A DNA stretch of 64,000 nucleotides from Opitutia bacterium (GCA_029252625.1 JAQXBA010000078.1:25424-89423); one strand, 5' to 3'; shown: positions 28,376-41,293, numbered from the stretch's first letter. Translations and numbers: made by a program. The notes: generated by a model not told the origin, from the letters alone.

Positions 28376-29422
28376 ATGCCTTTCACACCTGAAGATCCGC
28401 CCACCGGCACCGAATTTATCGAGCAAACACTCGCCGACCCCATCAGCTCTGAAGAGTCGATGCTGCGCCCGCTTTCGTTCGACGACTTTGCCGGCCAAGA
28501 CAAAACCATTGAGCGACTCAAGGTGATGGTCGGTGCAGCGCGACACCGCGACGAACCACTCAACCACATCCTGCTCAGCGGCCCGCCTGGGCTCGGGAAA
28601 ACGACCCTTTCACTCATTCTCGGCCATGAGATGGGCAAGCAAGTGAGCATTACTTCGGGACCAGTGATCGATAAGCCTGCCGACTTGGCAGGCCTGCTCA
28701 CCAACCTCAGCGAAGGCGATATCTTGTTTATTGACGAGATTCACCGCATCCCGAAAACGGTCGAAGAGTATCTTTACTCGGCGATGGAAGACTTTCGCAT
28801 CGACATCATGATTGATCAGGGACCGAACGCTCGCAGCGTGCGCCTCAGCTTACCACGCTTCACATTACTCGGTGCGACGACTCGCATGGGGCTACTGACT
28901 GCACCCCTGCGCAGCCGCTTCACCCTGCAATCACGCCTCAGCTATTACGATCACAAGACCCTGCAAGGCATCGTTGAGCGTACCTGCGGCCTGCTGGAAG
29001 TCGAGTTCGAGACCGCCGGTGCCGCCGAGATCGCCCGCCGTGCCCGAGGCACGCCGCGGATTGCCAATAACTTAATCAACTTCTGTCGCGACTTTGCACA
29101 ACAACGCGGCGATGGAGTCATCACCGAAGCCAGCGCCGCGGCGGCGCTCGAACTGCTCGAGATCGACCAGCGCGGCCTTGACGAAATGGATAAGCAAATC
29201 ATGCGCGTGATGGCCGAGAATTACCGCGGCGGTCCCGTCGGCCTCGGCACCGTCGCCGTTGCCGTCAGTGAAGAAGCGCACACGCTCGAAGAAGTCCACG
29301 AGCCTTTTTTGATTCAAGAAGGCTACTTGCAGCGCACCGCCCAAGGTCGCGTGCTGACCGAAAAAGGCTGGCACGTCATCGGCCTCGAGCCCACCAAGGG
29401 AACACAACCCGAGCTATTGTAG
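28376..29422 (+). CDS. ruvB: Holliday junction branch migration helicase RuvB
   Basis: RuvB is the hexameric motor that drives branch migration with RuvA during recombination repair. The 348-residue protein has Walker A GPPGLGKTT at about 69-77, Walker B LFIDEIHRI, sensor/arginine-finger segment GATTRMGLLTAPLRSRF and the C-terminal winged helix (EEVHEPFLIQEGYLQRTAQGR). ruvC lies 17 kb away on the other strand and ruvA is not in the window, so the genes are scattered here. The N-terminal 30 residues are longer than in E. coli RuvB. Confidence 0.97.
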   Translation: MPFTPEDPPTGTEFIEQTLADPISSEESMLRPLSFDDFAGQDKTIERLKVMVGAARHRDEPLNHILLSGPPGLGKTTLSLILGHEMGKQVSITSGPVIDKPADLAGLLTNLSEGDILFIDEIHRIPKTVEEYLYSAMEDFRIDIMIDQGPNARSVRLSLPRFTLLGATTRMGLLTAPLRSRFTLQSRLSYYDHKTLQGIVERTCGLLEVEFETAGAAEIARRARGTPRIANNLINFCRDFAQQRGDGVITEASAAAALELLEIDQRGLDEMDKQIMRVMAENYRGGPVGLGTVAVAVSEEAHTLEEVHEPFLIQEGYLQRTAQGRVLTEKGWHVIGLEPTKGTQPELL

Positions 29423-29550
29423 CAGGTTATCCTTGCAGGATGCAGTTGACTTTCGATACGCGACTTGCCGCTTTACGCGGCAGAAGAAATCGATCTGTAT
29501 ATTACTTTTATGTGGATTTGCACCACACACTTTGACGAGCAAAGGCTCAC

Positions 29551-29582
29551 TGGCTTTCTAACTTCTAACTCCTTTCTAATAC
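29551..29582 (+). promoter_or_regulatory. Pyrimidine-rich leader before the SpoU methyltransferase
   Basis: The bases before the ATG are TTTCTAACTTCTAACTCC followed by TTTCTAATAC, imperfect copies of a TAACTTC unit with no Shine-Dalgarno. It closely resembles the minus-strand leader of ruvC. Confidence 0.45.
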
Positions 29583-30149
29583 ATGGGCCGTAATTCTATT
29601 AAAAAAATCGCACGTCCACCGCGTCACTCGTCGGGGCCGACTATCGTCTATCTTGAAAACGAGGACGACCTGTTCGATCTGATCGAGCGCACTGAAAATC
29701 CGCTCATCCTGATTCTTGAAGGCGTGCAGGACCCGCACAATCTGGGTGCCTGCCTACGCACCGCATCCGGTGCGGGCGTCACTGCCGTGCTCGCCCCCGT
29801 TAAGGGTGCCTGCGGCATCACACCCACGGTTCGCGACATCTCCTGTGGCGGTGCCGACGATGTGCCATTCCTCCGGATTAAAAATATCGGGCAGCTCTTG
29901 CGCAAGTTTCAGGACCGCGGCATTCAGCTCATCGGTACGTCCGACAAGGGCAAGGCATCGCTCTACAACGTCAACTTCGACCAACCGACTGCCGTAATTC
30001 TCGGCAGCGAAGGCTGGGGCATGCGTAAAGTCACTGGCGATCACTGCGATCACTTGATCAGCCTACCGATGGCTGGCACCGTCGATTGCCTCAACGTATC
30101 GGTCTCCGCAGGCGTCATCCTCTACGAAGCCGTGCGGCAGCGCCTGTAG
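29583..30149 (+). CDS. TrmH/SpoU family RNA 2'-O-methyltransferase
   Basis: The 188-residue protein has the three SPOUT-class motifs: LEGVQDPHNLGACLRTA (motif 1), LGSEGWGM (motif 2) and MAGTVDCLNVSVSAGVILYE (motif 3), forming the trefoil knot that binds S-adenosylmethionine. The close relative RlmB methylates 23S rRNA G2251, but this protein lacks the N-terminal L30e-like substrate domain, so the target could be rRNA or tRNA. It follows ruvB by 160 bases and ends before a terminator. Confidence 0.9.
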   Translation: MGRNSIKKIARPPRHSSGPTIVYLENEDDLFDLIERTENPLILILEGVQDPHNLGACLRTASGAGVTAVLAPVKGACGITPTVRDISCGGADDVPFLRIKNIGQLLRKFQDRGIQLIGTSDKGKASLYNVNFDQPTAVILGSEGWGMRKVTGDHCDHLISLPMAGTVDCLNVSVSAGVILYEAVRQRL

Positions 30150-30177
30150 TTCAAACACAGCCACTCATTTTAAAGCG

Positions 30178-30207
30178 GGCGGGTTCCATCACAGGACCCG
30201 CCTTTTT
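30178..30207 (+). terminator. Intrinsic terminator after the SpoU methyltransferase
   Basis: GGCGGGT and ACCCGCC pair across an 11-base loop and are followed by TTTTT. It lies 28 bases after the stop codon and points toward the convergent aldehyde dehydrogenase gene. Confidence 0.85.
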
Positions 30208-30235
30208 CACGCCCTCTACCAACAAGCAACAACAG

Positions 30236-31609
30236 CTACCCGCTAACAGCACTGACGTAAATCGTCTTCACATTGACAAATTCACGGATGCCGAGTGCGC
30301 TCAACTCGCGGCCATAGCCGCTGCGCTTAATCCCGCCAAATGGCAGGCGTGGATCGGACTTAACAAAGTCATTAATAAAACATGCGCCGCATTGCAACTG
30401 ATGAGCTAGACGCTTCGCTCGCTGAATGTCTTGAGTAAAAACCGCCGCACCGAGCCCGTAGACAGACTGATTCGCAAGTGCCACCGCCTCCGCATCGCTC
30501 CAGACCGTGACGAGTGCAAACACTGGGCCAAAGACCTCTTCATCAAAGGCAGGCATCCCAGGGCGCACATCCGCAAGCACGCTTGGCGGATAGTAATAGC
30601 CCAGACCTGCCGGGGTCTGACCACCGAGCAATAGTCGTGCGCCAGCAGCGACACTGGCATCGACTTGGCGCTGTAAATTTGCTCGCAAGTCGGCCCGCGC
30701 CATCGGCCCGAGATTGTTCGTCTCCTCCGCGGGATCACCCATGCGGCGCTTCGCAATCTCCGCCACCAACTTTTGAGTGAACGGCTCCAGCACCGCCGCG
30801 TGCACCAGTAAGCGCTTGGCGGAAATACAGGTTTGCCCGCAATTATTCAGCCGACTCTGCACACATTTCGCCGCCGCTAAATCGAGATCCGCATCCTCAC
30901 AAATCAAATACGGATCACTGCCGCCAAGCTCGAGCACGGTCTTTTTAATCGCTCGTCCTGCAATCGCCGCGACCGCCGCGCCCGCACGCTCGCTGCCGGT
31001 CAGTGCCACGCCCTGCACCGCAGGGTGCTGAATCACCGACTCGACTTGATCGATCTCGATGAATAAGGCACGCAAGACGCCCTCCGGATAACCCGCCTCG
31101 ATAAACAAGGCTTCGATCGCCAACGCACAGCCACAGACATTTGGCGCATGCTTGAGCAGCGCGGCATTTCCCGCAGTGAGCACCGGCACCGCAAAGCGAA
31201 ACACTTGCCAAAGTGGAAAATTCCACGGCATAATGCCCAGTACCACTCCCAGCGGTTGATGGTTCACTTGACTGTCTTGTGCCGCAGTCTGAATCGACTC
31301 ACTGGCCAAAAAATCAGCCGCATGTGTCGCGTAGTAGCGGCACAGCAACGCACATTTATCGAGTTCGGCACGTGCCTCCGCCAAGGGCTTACCCACTTCC
31401 TGCACAATTAGCCGGACCAAGGGCTCCTTTTTCGCCTCCAATAAAGTTGCCAGCCGCTCAAGCATCGAGGCGCGTAAGCTCACATCGACCCGCGCCCATG
31501 CCGACGCAGAACTGCGCGCGTCTTCCAGCGTAGCTGCAAGCATCGTTTCAGACATCGCAGGATATTGCTGTATAAGATGCCCCGTTGCCGGATTAATCGA
31601 CTCAAACAT
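30236..31609 (-). CDS. NAD(P)-dependent aldehyde dehydrogenase (succinate-semialdehyde type)
   Basis: The 457-residue enzyme has the general base Glu227 in VLELGGSDPYL, the nucleophile Cys261 in NNCGQTCISAKR and the cofactor segment MPWNFPLWQ. The motif ELGGSDP and the C-terminal RLPFGGIKRSGYGRE are typical of the succinate-semialdehyde dehydrogenase GabD/Sad group. It is convergent with the SpoU gene and divergent from the nucleotidyltransferase-kinase gene. No GABA transaminase is near, so the physiological aldehyde is not settled. Confidence 0.88.
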   Translation of the reverse strand: MFESINPATGHLIQQYPAMSETMLAATLEDARSSASAWARVDVSLRASMLERLATLLEAKKEPLVRLIVQEVGKPLAEARAELDKCALLCRYYATHAADFLASESIQTAAQDSQVNHQPLGVVLGIMPWNFPLWQVFRFAVPVLTAGNAALLKHAPNVCGCALAIEALFIEAGYPEGVLRALFIEIDQVESVIQHPAVQGVALTGSERAGAAVAAIAGRAIKKTVLELGGSDPYLICEDADLDLAAAKCVQSRLNNCGQTCISAKRLLVHAAVLEPFTQKLVAEIAKRRMGDPAEETNNLGPMARADLRANLQRQVDASVAAGARLLLGGQTPAGLGYYYPPSVLADVRPGMPAFDEEVFGPVFALVTVWSDAEAVALANQSVYGLGAAVFTQDIQRAKRLAHQLQCGACFINDFVKSDPRLPFGGIKRSGYGRELSALGIREFVNVKTIYVSAVSG

Positions 31610-31755
31610 GCCACTCTGATACTCACTTCGAGCAGAAGGTAAATAAGCAAAAAGAATGACGCATATTTATCTGCTATTAAGTTGGAATTTTGCACCATCC
31701 TTGCCTTATTAGTCGTAACAAATCTTTTCGGATAGATCCTTCCCTTTTTATTTAT

Positions 31756-32841
31756 ATGAAAACAGTCTTCATCTCTGGTTGCTACGACATCCTCCACGCG
31801 GGTCATATTCAATTTTTCCGCGAGGCTAGGGCTCTCGGCAGCCATCTCACCGTCTGCTTCGCTTCTGACGCGGTGCTGTGGGAGCACAAGAAACGCCGCA
31901 CCTCGATCCCTCAGGATCATAAGCTGGCGCTGATGACGGCCCTCGAAGTGATCGACCAAGTGGTGATCGGCGACTGCGAAGAGCTCGGCCTCGACTTCAA
32001 GGATCACTTTCTAAAGATCCGCCCAGATGTCTTGGCGGTGACTGAGGACGACCAATACGCAGATATTAAACGCAGGCTTTGCGCCGAAGTCGGAGCCGAA
32101 TACATCGCGCTACCCAAGACGCCGCCGCAGTTCACACCGGTTTCCTCCAGCTCGATTGTGCGTAACATCCGCACCCCAGCAGAAGCACCACTCCGCGTCG
32201 ATTTCGGCGGCGGCTGGCTCGACGTGCCACACCATGCAAGGTCAGGCGCATTCATCGTCAACTGCGCCATTTCACCGATGGTTTCGCTCAACGACTGGGG
32301 CTACGAGATTAAGTCTGGACTCGGCGGCAGCGGTGCGTGGGCGCTGCTCAACGGCAACGACGGCGTCGAAAGCGAGCTCAACCTCGGCGTCGGCTGGCAA
32401 GATCCTGCCATCATCCGCGAGACTGGCGTCTGCGTCTGGCGCAGTGGACCGCGCCCAGTGCTTGATTTTAAGCGGAACGGCGACTTTCTCCGCGGCCACA
32501 TGGCGCTGCACTACACTGATATTCCGCACGACACTCCAGGCAATGTCGACAAGCTGCGCGACTACGATTTAATCGAACAAGCCGCGGCCATCGCCAAGAG
32601 CGCCGTCTTTGCTGGCGACATCGCCCAGCTCGGCGAGGCAATCAGCCTCAGCTACGCCGCTCAGTTGGAGGAAGGCATGCTTGAACTCCCCGCAGCCGAT
32701 GCCTGCGTCGGCCGTAAATACTGCGGTGGTGGCTGGGGCGGCTATGCACTCTACCTGTTTGCGAACAGCGACGCCCGCGATGCATTTGTCGCATCTGCCA
32801 ACTGCAATCGGTCGATTGAGCCCTACATTACCATCCGTTAG
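31756..32841 (+). CDS. Fusion of an HxGH nucleotidyltransferase and a GHMP kinase domain
   Basis: Residues 1-139 form a cytidylyltransferase-like domain: FISGCYDILHAGHIQF with the HxGH site (His14, His17) and VSSSSIVRNI as the ISSTxIR-type motif. Residues 143-361 carry GHMP kinase motifs: APLRVDFGGGWLDVP (motif 1), SGLGGSGAWAL at 187-197 (motif 2, ATP loop) and KYCGGGWGGYAL near 320 (motif 3). The kinase part resembles heptose/fucose-1-kinases. Such a protein could phosphorylate a sugar and then activate it to a nucleotide sugar, the logic of HldE, with domains in reverse order. ATG 31756 was chosen from the family N-terminus. Confidence 0.8.
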   Translation: MKTVFISGCYDILHAGHIQFFREARALGSHLTVCFASDAVLWEHKKRRTSIPQDHKLALMTALEVIDQVVIGDCEELGLDFKDHFLKIRPDVLAVTEDDQYADIKRRLCAEVGAEYIALPKTPPQFTPVSSSSIVRNIRTPAEAPLRVDFGGGWLDVPHHARSGAFIVNCAISPMVSLNDWGYEIKSGLGGSGAWALLNGNDGVESELNLGVGWQDPAIIRETGVCVWRSGPRPVLDFKRNGDFLRGHMALHYTDIPHDTPGNVDKLRDYDLIEQAAAIAKSAVFAGDIAQLGEAISLSYAAQLEEGMLELPAADACVGRKYCGGGWGGYALYLFANSDARDAFVASANCNRSIEPYITIR

Positions 32842-32908
32842 CGCTTTTTCCTTTACGGGACGCCGAACGAGATCAGTTTCTCTTGTTTCAGTGGGTACAA
32901 ATCTAGAT

Positions 32909-32949
32909 TCACTCCAACTTCTGCCGCCCAACTTCTGACTTCTTTTTTA
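32909..32949 (+). promoter_or_regulatory. Pyrimidine-rich leader before tyrS
   Basis: CCAACTTCTGCCGCC, CCAACTTCTGACTTC and TTTTTTA run directly into the tyrS ATG. ACTTCT occurs three times and there is no Shine-Dalgarno. Confidence 0.45.
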
Positions 32950-34131
32950 ATGAGCCTGATCGAGACCATCCGCACCAACACCGACACCGTCATCGGCGAA
33001 GCCGAGCTGGAGGATCGCCTCCACGGCAACCGCCCACTACGCGTCAAACTTGGGGTCGACCCGACACGCCCGGATCTGACCTTCGGCCACCTCGTGGTAT
33101 TTAATAAACTTCGTCAGTTCCAAGACCTCGGGCACGAAGCCATTCTCATTATTGGCGACTTTACCACGCTGATCGGTGATCCCTCCGGTCGCTCGAACAC
33201 ACGCCCGGTCCTGACCAAAGACGAGATCATCCACAACGCAGATTCTTATCTCGAACAAGCCTTCAAGATTCTCGACGGAGACAAGACTACCGTCGTCTAT
33301 AACAGCGAGTGGTTCGACAAGATGAGCTTCGAGGACTGCCTCAAGCTGGCGCGTAAGATGACCGTCGCACGCATGCTGGAGCGCGACGATTTCTCCAAGC
33401 GCTATGCCAGCAATGCACCGATCTCGATGATCGAGTTCATGTATCCACTTATCCAAGGCTACGATTCGCTTTATCTCAATGCCGACGTCGAAATCGGCGG
33501 CACTGATCAGCTCTTTAATATGCTGGTCGGTCGCGCGCTCCAGAAAGACGCTGGCAAGCAAGAGCAAGCCGTGATCACCATGCCGCTGCTCGTCGGTCTC
33601 GATGGCAGCAAGAAGATGTCGAAGAGCGCGGACAACTACATCGCGTTTACCGACTCACCGAAAGAAATGTTTGGTAAGATCATGTCGATCAGTGATGACA
33701 CGATGTGGACCTACTATCAGCTATTGCTCGAGTTCGATGACGCGAAAATAGCGAAGCTCCAGGAAGGCCACCCAATGGTTGCCAAGAAGCATCTCGCTTC
33801 GTCCTTGGTCGGCCAATTTCACTCGATGAAAGCCGGCAAGCATGAATTGGAACAGTTTGAGCAAGTTTTCTCAAAAAATAAAATCCCCGATGACATGCCG
33901 ACCTTCACTTGGAGCGATTTGCTCGGCAATGCCGACAGCGCACCACTGTTTGAGGTGATGGCCCAGTCCGAATTGTTCGAGAGTAAAGGCGCGATCCGCC
34001 GCCTCGTCCAGCAAGGCGCAGTAAAGATCGACAGCGTCAAACAAGACGATCCTAACCAAGAAATTAGCCGCCCAACCAGCGAATTAATTTTCCAAGCAGG
34101 TAAACGTATCTTCTTCAAACTGCTCGCCTAG
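32950..34131 (+). CDS. tyrS: Tyrosyl-tRNA synthetase
   Basis: TyrS charges tRNA-Tyr. The 393-residue protein is a class I synthetase with the HIGH-like TFGHLVVFNKL at residues 44-54, the Tyr-binding YPLIQGYDS and GGTDQLFN segments, the KMSKS loop GSKKMSKSADNYI and a C-terminal S4 RNA-binding domain (GAIRRLVQQGAVKI). It is of the shorter TyrRS subtype common in Gram-negative bacteria and phyla such as Bacteroidota. It is downstream of the nucleotidyltransferase-kinase gene by 108 bases. Confidence 0.97.
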   Translation: MSLIETIRTNTDTVIGEAELEDRLHGNRPLRVKLGVDPTRPDLTFGHLVVFNKLRQFQDLGHEAILIIGDFTTLIGDPSGRSNTRPVLTKDEIIHNADSYLEQAFKILDGDKTTVVYNSEWFDKMSFEDCLKLARKMTVARMLERDDFSKRYASNAPISMIEFMYPLIQGYDSLYLNADVEIGGTDQLFNMLVGRALQKDAGKQEQAVITMPLLVGLDGSKKMSKSADNYIAFTDSPKEMFGKIMSISDDTMWTYYQLLLEFDDAKIAKLQEGHPMVAKKHLASSLVGQFHSMKAGKHELEQFEQVFSKNKIPDDMPTFTWSDLLGNADSAPLFEVMAQSELFESKGAIRRLVQQGAVKIDSVKQDDPNQEISRPTSELIFQAGKRIFFKLLA

Positions 34132-34220
34132 CAGACAAATTGGCAGCAGTAGCGCACATAAAGGCGCGTCTGCCTATATCTGACGCTTTACATTCGCGCC
34201 GCGTATTCCTTTATTAAGCG

Positions 34221-34267
34221 CTCTTTTCTTTTTTCATTCACTTCTCACTTCTCACTCACTTCTTATT
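34221..34267 (+). promoter_or_regulatory. Pyrimidine-rich leader before the peroxiredoxin gene
   Basis: CATTCACTTCTCACTTCTCA and CTCACTTCTTATT form three near-exact 7-base units (CACTTCT) ending three bases from the ATG. This is the clearest periodic example in the window and it lacks a Shine-Dalgarno. Confidence 0.5.
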
Positions 34268-34741
34268 ATGGCACTCGCAACCGGAACTAAAGCACCCTTA
34301 TTTTCACTCAAATCCAAGAACGCCGAGGGCCTTCAGGATATCTCTCTAGCTGACAATTTAGGCAAACAGAAGACCGTATTACTGTTCTTCCCGCTCGCAT
34401 TCACCAGCGTGTGCATGCAGGAAATGTGCGATGTTAGCAGCAGCCTCGCGTCTTACTCCGATTTAAACGCAGCCGTTTATGGCATTTCGGTCGACAGCCC
34501 GTTCGCTCAGGAACAGATGGCACAGGTCGATGGCCTCAAATTCCCACTCCTCAGTGATTTTAATAAAGACGTTTCCGCCGCCTATGATGTGCTGTATCCA
34601 GACCTTCTCGGCTTCAAGGGAGTCTCCAAGCGTTCTGCCTTTGTCATCGATGAAGATGGCGTGATCATCTATAGCGAATCTGCTGAAGATCCACACGACC
34701 TACCCAATTTCGATGCAATCAAAGCAGCACTCAAAGGCTAG
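34268..34741 (+). CDS. Peroxiredoxin (thioredoxin-fold, AhpC/TSA family)
   Basis: The 157-residue protein has the peroxidatic motif FPLAFTSVCMQEMC with Cys49 as the likely peroxidatic cysteine and Cys54 nearby, plus FGISVDSPFAQ-like and FVIDEDGVI segments. It is closest in pattern to AhpE/BCP-type 1-Cys or atypical 2-Cys enzymes that reduce peroxides in the cytoplasm. The usual PxxxT is PLAFT here. It follows tyrS with 136 bases between. Confidence 0.9.
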   Translation: MALATGTKAPLFSLKSKNAEGLQDISLADNLGKQKTVLLFFPLAFTSVCMQEMCDVSSSLASYSDLNAAVYGISVDSPFAQEQMAQVDGLKFPLLSDFNKDVSAAYDVLYPDLLGFKGVSKRSAFVIDEDGVIIYSESAEDPHDLPNFDAIKAALKG

Positions 34742-34916
34742 GCCTCATACTGGTGACCAAAAAACCGATGGCTCGACACAAACGGTTGACCTTACGGTAC
34801 AAATTGTTACTCCTGTTGAAGTCGAGCAACTACGGCTACGGTGGCATACATGAATACTTCCTACGCGACAACCTCTCCGAATCCTAAGACTATTATTTGC
34901 CGCAAAACTCCAACGC

Positions 34917-35429
34917 ATGAGTGAGCCTCTACCGCCTACTTTTTTAGTCAGTGCCTACTCTGATCCCGTCGTGGTTCAGATTCACGGCAAGGCGAACTAT
35001 CTAAACTGTAACTCGTTTCGAGAGTTCATCGCAGAGATGGTCAGCGCAGGCAAGCCACACATCGTGCTCGACTTCGAGAATTGCAAAGGGATGGATAGCA
35101 CTTTTCTTGGGATCCTGGCAGGCACGGCGATGGAGATGCGTAGGCAATCGCCTCCGGGCGTTTTGATCATTTGTAAGCTAGGTGAGCGCAACCACGAACT
35201 CGTCTGCAACCTAGGCCTACAAAACCTTCTCACCATCGGTGAGGACCTTCCAGACAACTCCGATGCTGCAGCCGAGTTTTCGGCTCTTAAAAACATAGAA
35301 GTCTCCGCAGCCAAAAACGTGCTCAACGCTCACGAGAATTTAGTAAAGGCCGACACCGAGAATGCGGCGAAATTTCAAGACGTCATCGCCTTCCTGAGAA
35401 ATCAGGTTGAAAAACAAGAACAGGATTGA
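34917..35429 (+). CDS. STAS domain protein (anti-sigma factor antagonist-like)
   Basis: The first 100 residues form a STAS domain with the GMDSTFLG helix start, in which Ser61 is the residue normally phosphorylated by an RsbW/SpoIIAB kinase. The remaining 70 residues form a charged helix (NVLNAHENLVKADTENAAKF) that extends the domain. A phosphatase of the SpoIIE/RsbU class is encoded 42 bases downstream and probably dephosphorylates this protein. No anti-sigma kinase gene is near. Confidence 0.85.
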   Translation: MSEPLPPTFLVSAYSDPVVVQIHGKANYLNCNSFREFIAEMVSAGKPHIVLDFENCKGMDSTFLGILAGTAMEMRRQSPPGVLIICKLGERNHELVCNLGLQNLLTIGEDLPDNSDAAAEFSALKNIEVSAAKNVLNAHENLVKADTENAAKFQDVIAFLRNQVEKQEQD

Positions 35430-35471
35430 GCAGGAACTAATTCTGGCTTCCGCAAAAAGATTTGTACCCTT

Positions 35472-36905
35472 ATGTCCTTTTTCCTTGGAGCATTAGCCGG
35501 ACTATTCGGCATGTGGCTACTCTACACGGGTAAGCGCAGACACGTTAAAATTATCGAAGACGAAAAGCAACTTCTGCAGCAGGAGAAGCAAATCGTCGTC
35601 GAGTTCATGCACAACATGGTCGAGGCAGTCGCTGAAGGCAGCGACCGTGCCGCCATGTTTCAACGTATCATTCATGCCGCGATTCTCAGCACCGGCGCAA
35701 TGAGCGCATGCATCTTTGAAAAGCGCGACGACGACACGCTCAAAGGCATCGCCGTCGAAGGGCTGTTCCCGCCGCAGCGCAAACTTCCCGAAGATCTCAG
35801 CGCCAAACTGGTCACCCGCACACAATTCCTCGAGAGCATCCTCAAATCCGAGACCTTTGAAATGGGCGAAGGCTTGATCGGCCAAGTCGCCAAGTCCAAA
35901 CGTGCGCAACTCATCGCCGATGCCAGCATCGACCCCCGCGTCATCCAGCACAACGATCCAGCGCTCAAAGTGCGCTCCATCATTATAGCCCCCGTGCTCT
36001 TTCAAGATCGTCTCATCGCGGTGCTCGCAGTTGCCAACCCCGCCGACGAACTCGCCTTTACCGATACCGACTTTTCGCTGGTCGAATCGCTCGCCGAACA
36101 AGTTGGCCTCGCGGTGCATAATAGTGACGCCATGCAGCTTCAAATCGAGAAAAGCAAACTCGACCTGGATATCGAACTCGCCAGTAACATCCAGAGCCTA
36201 CTGCTACCGAGCCAGTTTCCCTCCAGCCCTAAAATTGAATTTGCGGCACACTATACCGCCGCGCAAAAGATCGGTGGCGACCTTTACGATGTATTCGCTA
36301 TTGACGAAAATCGAATCGGCGTGGCCATCGCCGATGTATCCGGCAAAGGCATCTCTGCTTCCATCTTGATGGCCATTTGTCAGACCAACCTGCGCCACAT
36401 CTCCCATCAATTGAACTCTCCCGCCGAAGTGCTCAGCGCTATCAACGCACAAATGCAAAGCTCCATGCGGCGCGATATGTTTATCACCATCATCTACGCG
36501 ATCATCGATCAAGCTAAGCAAGAGATCACTTTCGCACGCGCAGGCCACGAGCTGCCATTCTTGTACCACCGAACCAGCAATGGCACTTGCCAGGTCGAAA
36601 CTATCGAGTCTCAAGGAATGGCCCTCGGCATGGTACCACCCGAAATTTTTGACCTCGCGATCAAAGACAAAACCGTGCCGTTCAGCAAAGACGACGCATT
36701 GATTCTCTACACCGATGGTGTGACCGAGAGCGTCAATTCCAGCGGCGAGGAATATTCTGGGGAACGCCTAATGAACGCGTTCAAAACACACGGCAACGGC
36801 AGCGCCCAATCGATCCTGAACCAGCTAATGAACAGTGTACACCGTTTTTCTGGCGACGCAGGACAACCCGACGACCTTACCTTAATTACGATCAAGCATA
36901 GCTGA
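35472..36905 (+). CDS. GAF-domain PP2C (SpoIIE/RsbU) serine phosphatase
   Basis: The 477-residue protein has an N-terminal membrane segment (residues 3-18), a coiled coil, a GAF domain at about 55-210 and a SpoIIE-type PP2C domain at about 230-475. Metal-binding aspartates are visible in GGDLYDVF, IADVSGKG and ILYTDGVTE, and the linker has LASNIQSLLLPSQFP typical of RsbU-like proteins. It should dephosphorylate the STAS protein of the preceding gene in response to a ligand sensed by the GAF domain. The output, a sigma factor or another partner, is not encoded here. Confidence 0.9.
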   Translation: MSFFLGALAGLFGMWLLYTGKRRHVKIIEDEKQLLQQEKQIVVEFMHNMVEAVAEGSDRAAMFQRIIHAAILSTGAMSACIFEKRDDDTLKGIAVEGLFPPQRKLPEDLSAKLVTRTQFLESILKSETFEMGEGLIGQVAKSKRAQLIADASIDPRVIQHNDPALKVRSIIIAPVLFQDRLIAVLAVANPADELAFTDTDFSLVESLAEQVGLAVHNSDAMQLQIEKSKLDLDIELASNIQSLLLPSQFPSSPKIEFAAHYTAAQKIGGDLYDVFAIDENRIGVAIADVSGKGISASILMAICQTNLRHISHQLNSPAEVLSAINAQMQSSMRRDMFITIIYAIIDQAKQEITFARAGHELPFLYHRTSNGTCQVETIESQGMALGMVPPEIFDLAIKDKTVPFSKDDALILYTDGVTESVNSSGEEYSGERLMNAFKTHGNGSAQSILNQLMNSVHRFSGDAGQPDDLTLITIKHS

Positions 36906-36948
36906 GGCTACAGTGACGCAGGCACTGATTATGCCGCATTAGTGCTTG

Positions 36949-37020
36949 AAAGGAGGGAGAGCGACCCGCCCTCATCGTCGAATGTGCAGATGCCGAGGGC
37001 TAATCGCCCACGCTCCTTTC
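36949..37020. repeat. Family A inverted repeat (copy 3)
   Basis: AAAGGAGGGAGAGCGACCCG with CCCTC and, 30 bases on, GAGGGCTAATCGCCCACGC and CTCCTTT form a degraded copy of the family A element between the phosphatase gene and the convergent acnB. Confidence 0.6.
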
Positions 37021-37032
37021 TCACTAATAGGC

Positions 37033-37069
37033 AAAAATAGCTCAGAGAAATGAATCCTCTGAGCTATTT
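37033..37069. terminator. Bidirectional terminator between the phosphatase gene and acnB
   Basis: AAATAGCTCAGAG and CTCTGAGCTATTT form a perfect 13-base stem with a 9-base loop. On the minus strand it ends in five T residues, 24 bases after the acnB stop, so it mainly terminates acnB; on the plus strand the T-run is short. Confidence 0.88.
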
Positions 37070-37092
37070 GAAAACTTACGAACAGCAAATGA

Positions 37093-41284
<4,192 letters not shown>

Positions 41285-41293
41285 ACGCTGCAC

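Noticed and set aside
34742..34916. Possible tRNA or small RNA between the peroxiredoxin and STAS genes
   Set aside because: No cloverleaf pattern, T-loop sequence or terminator was found.
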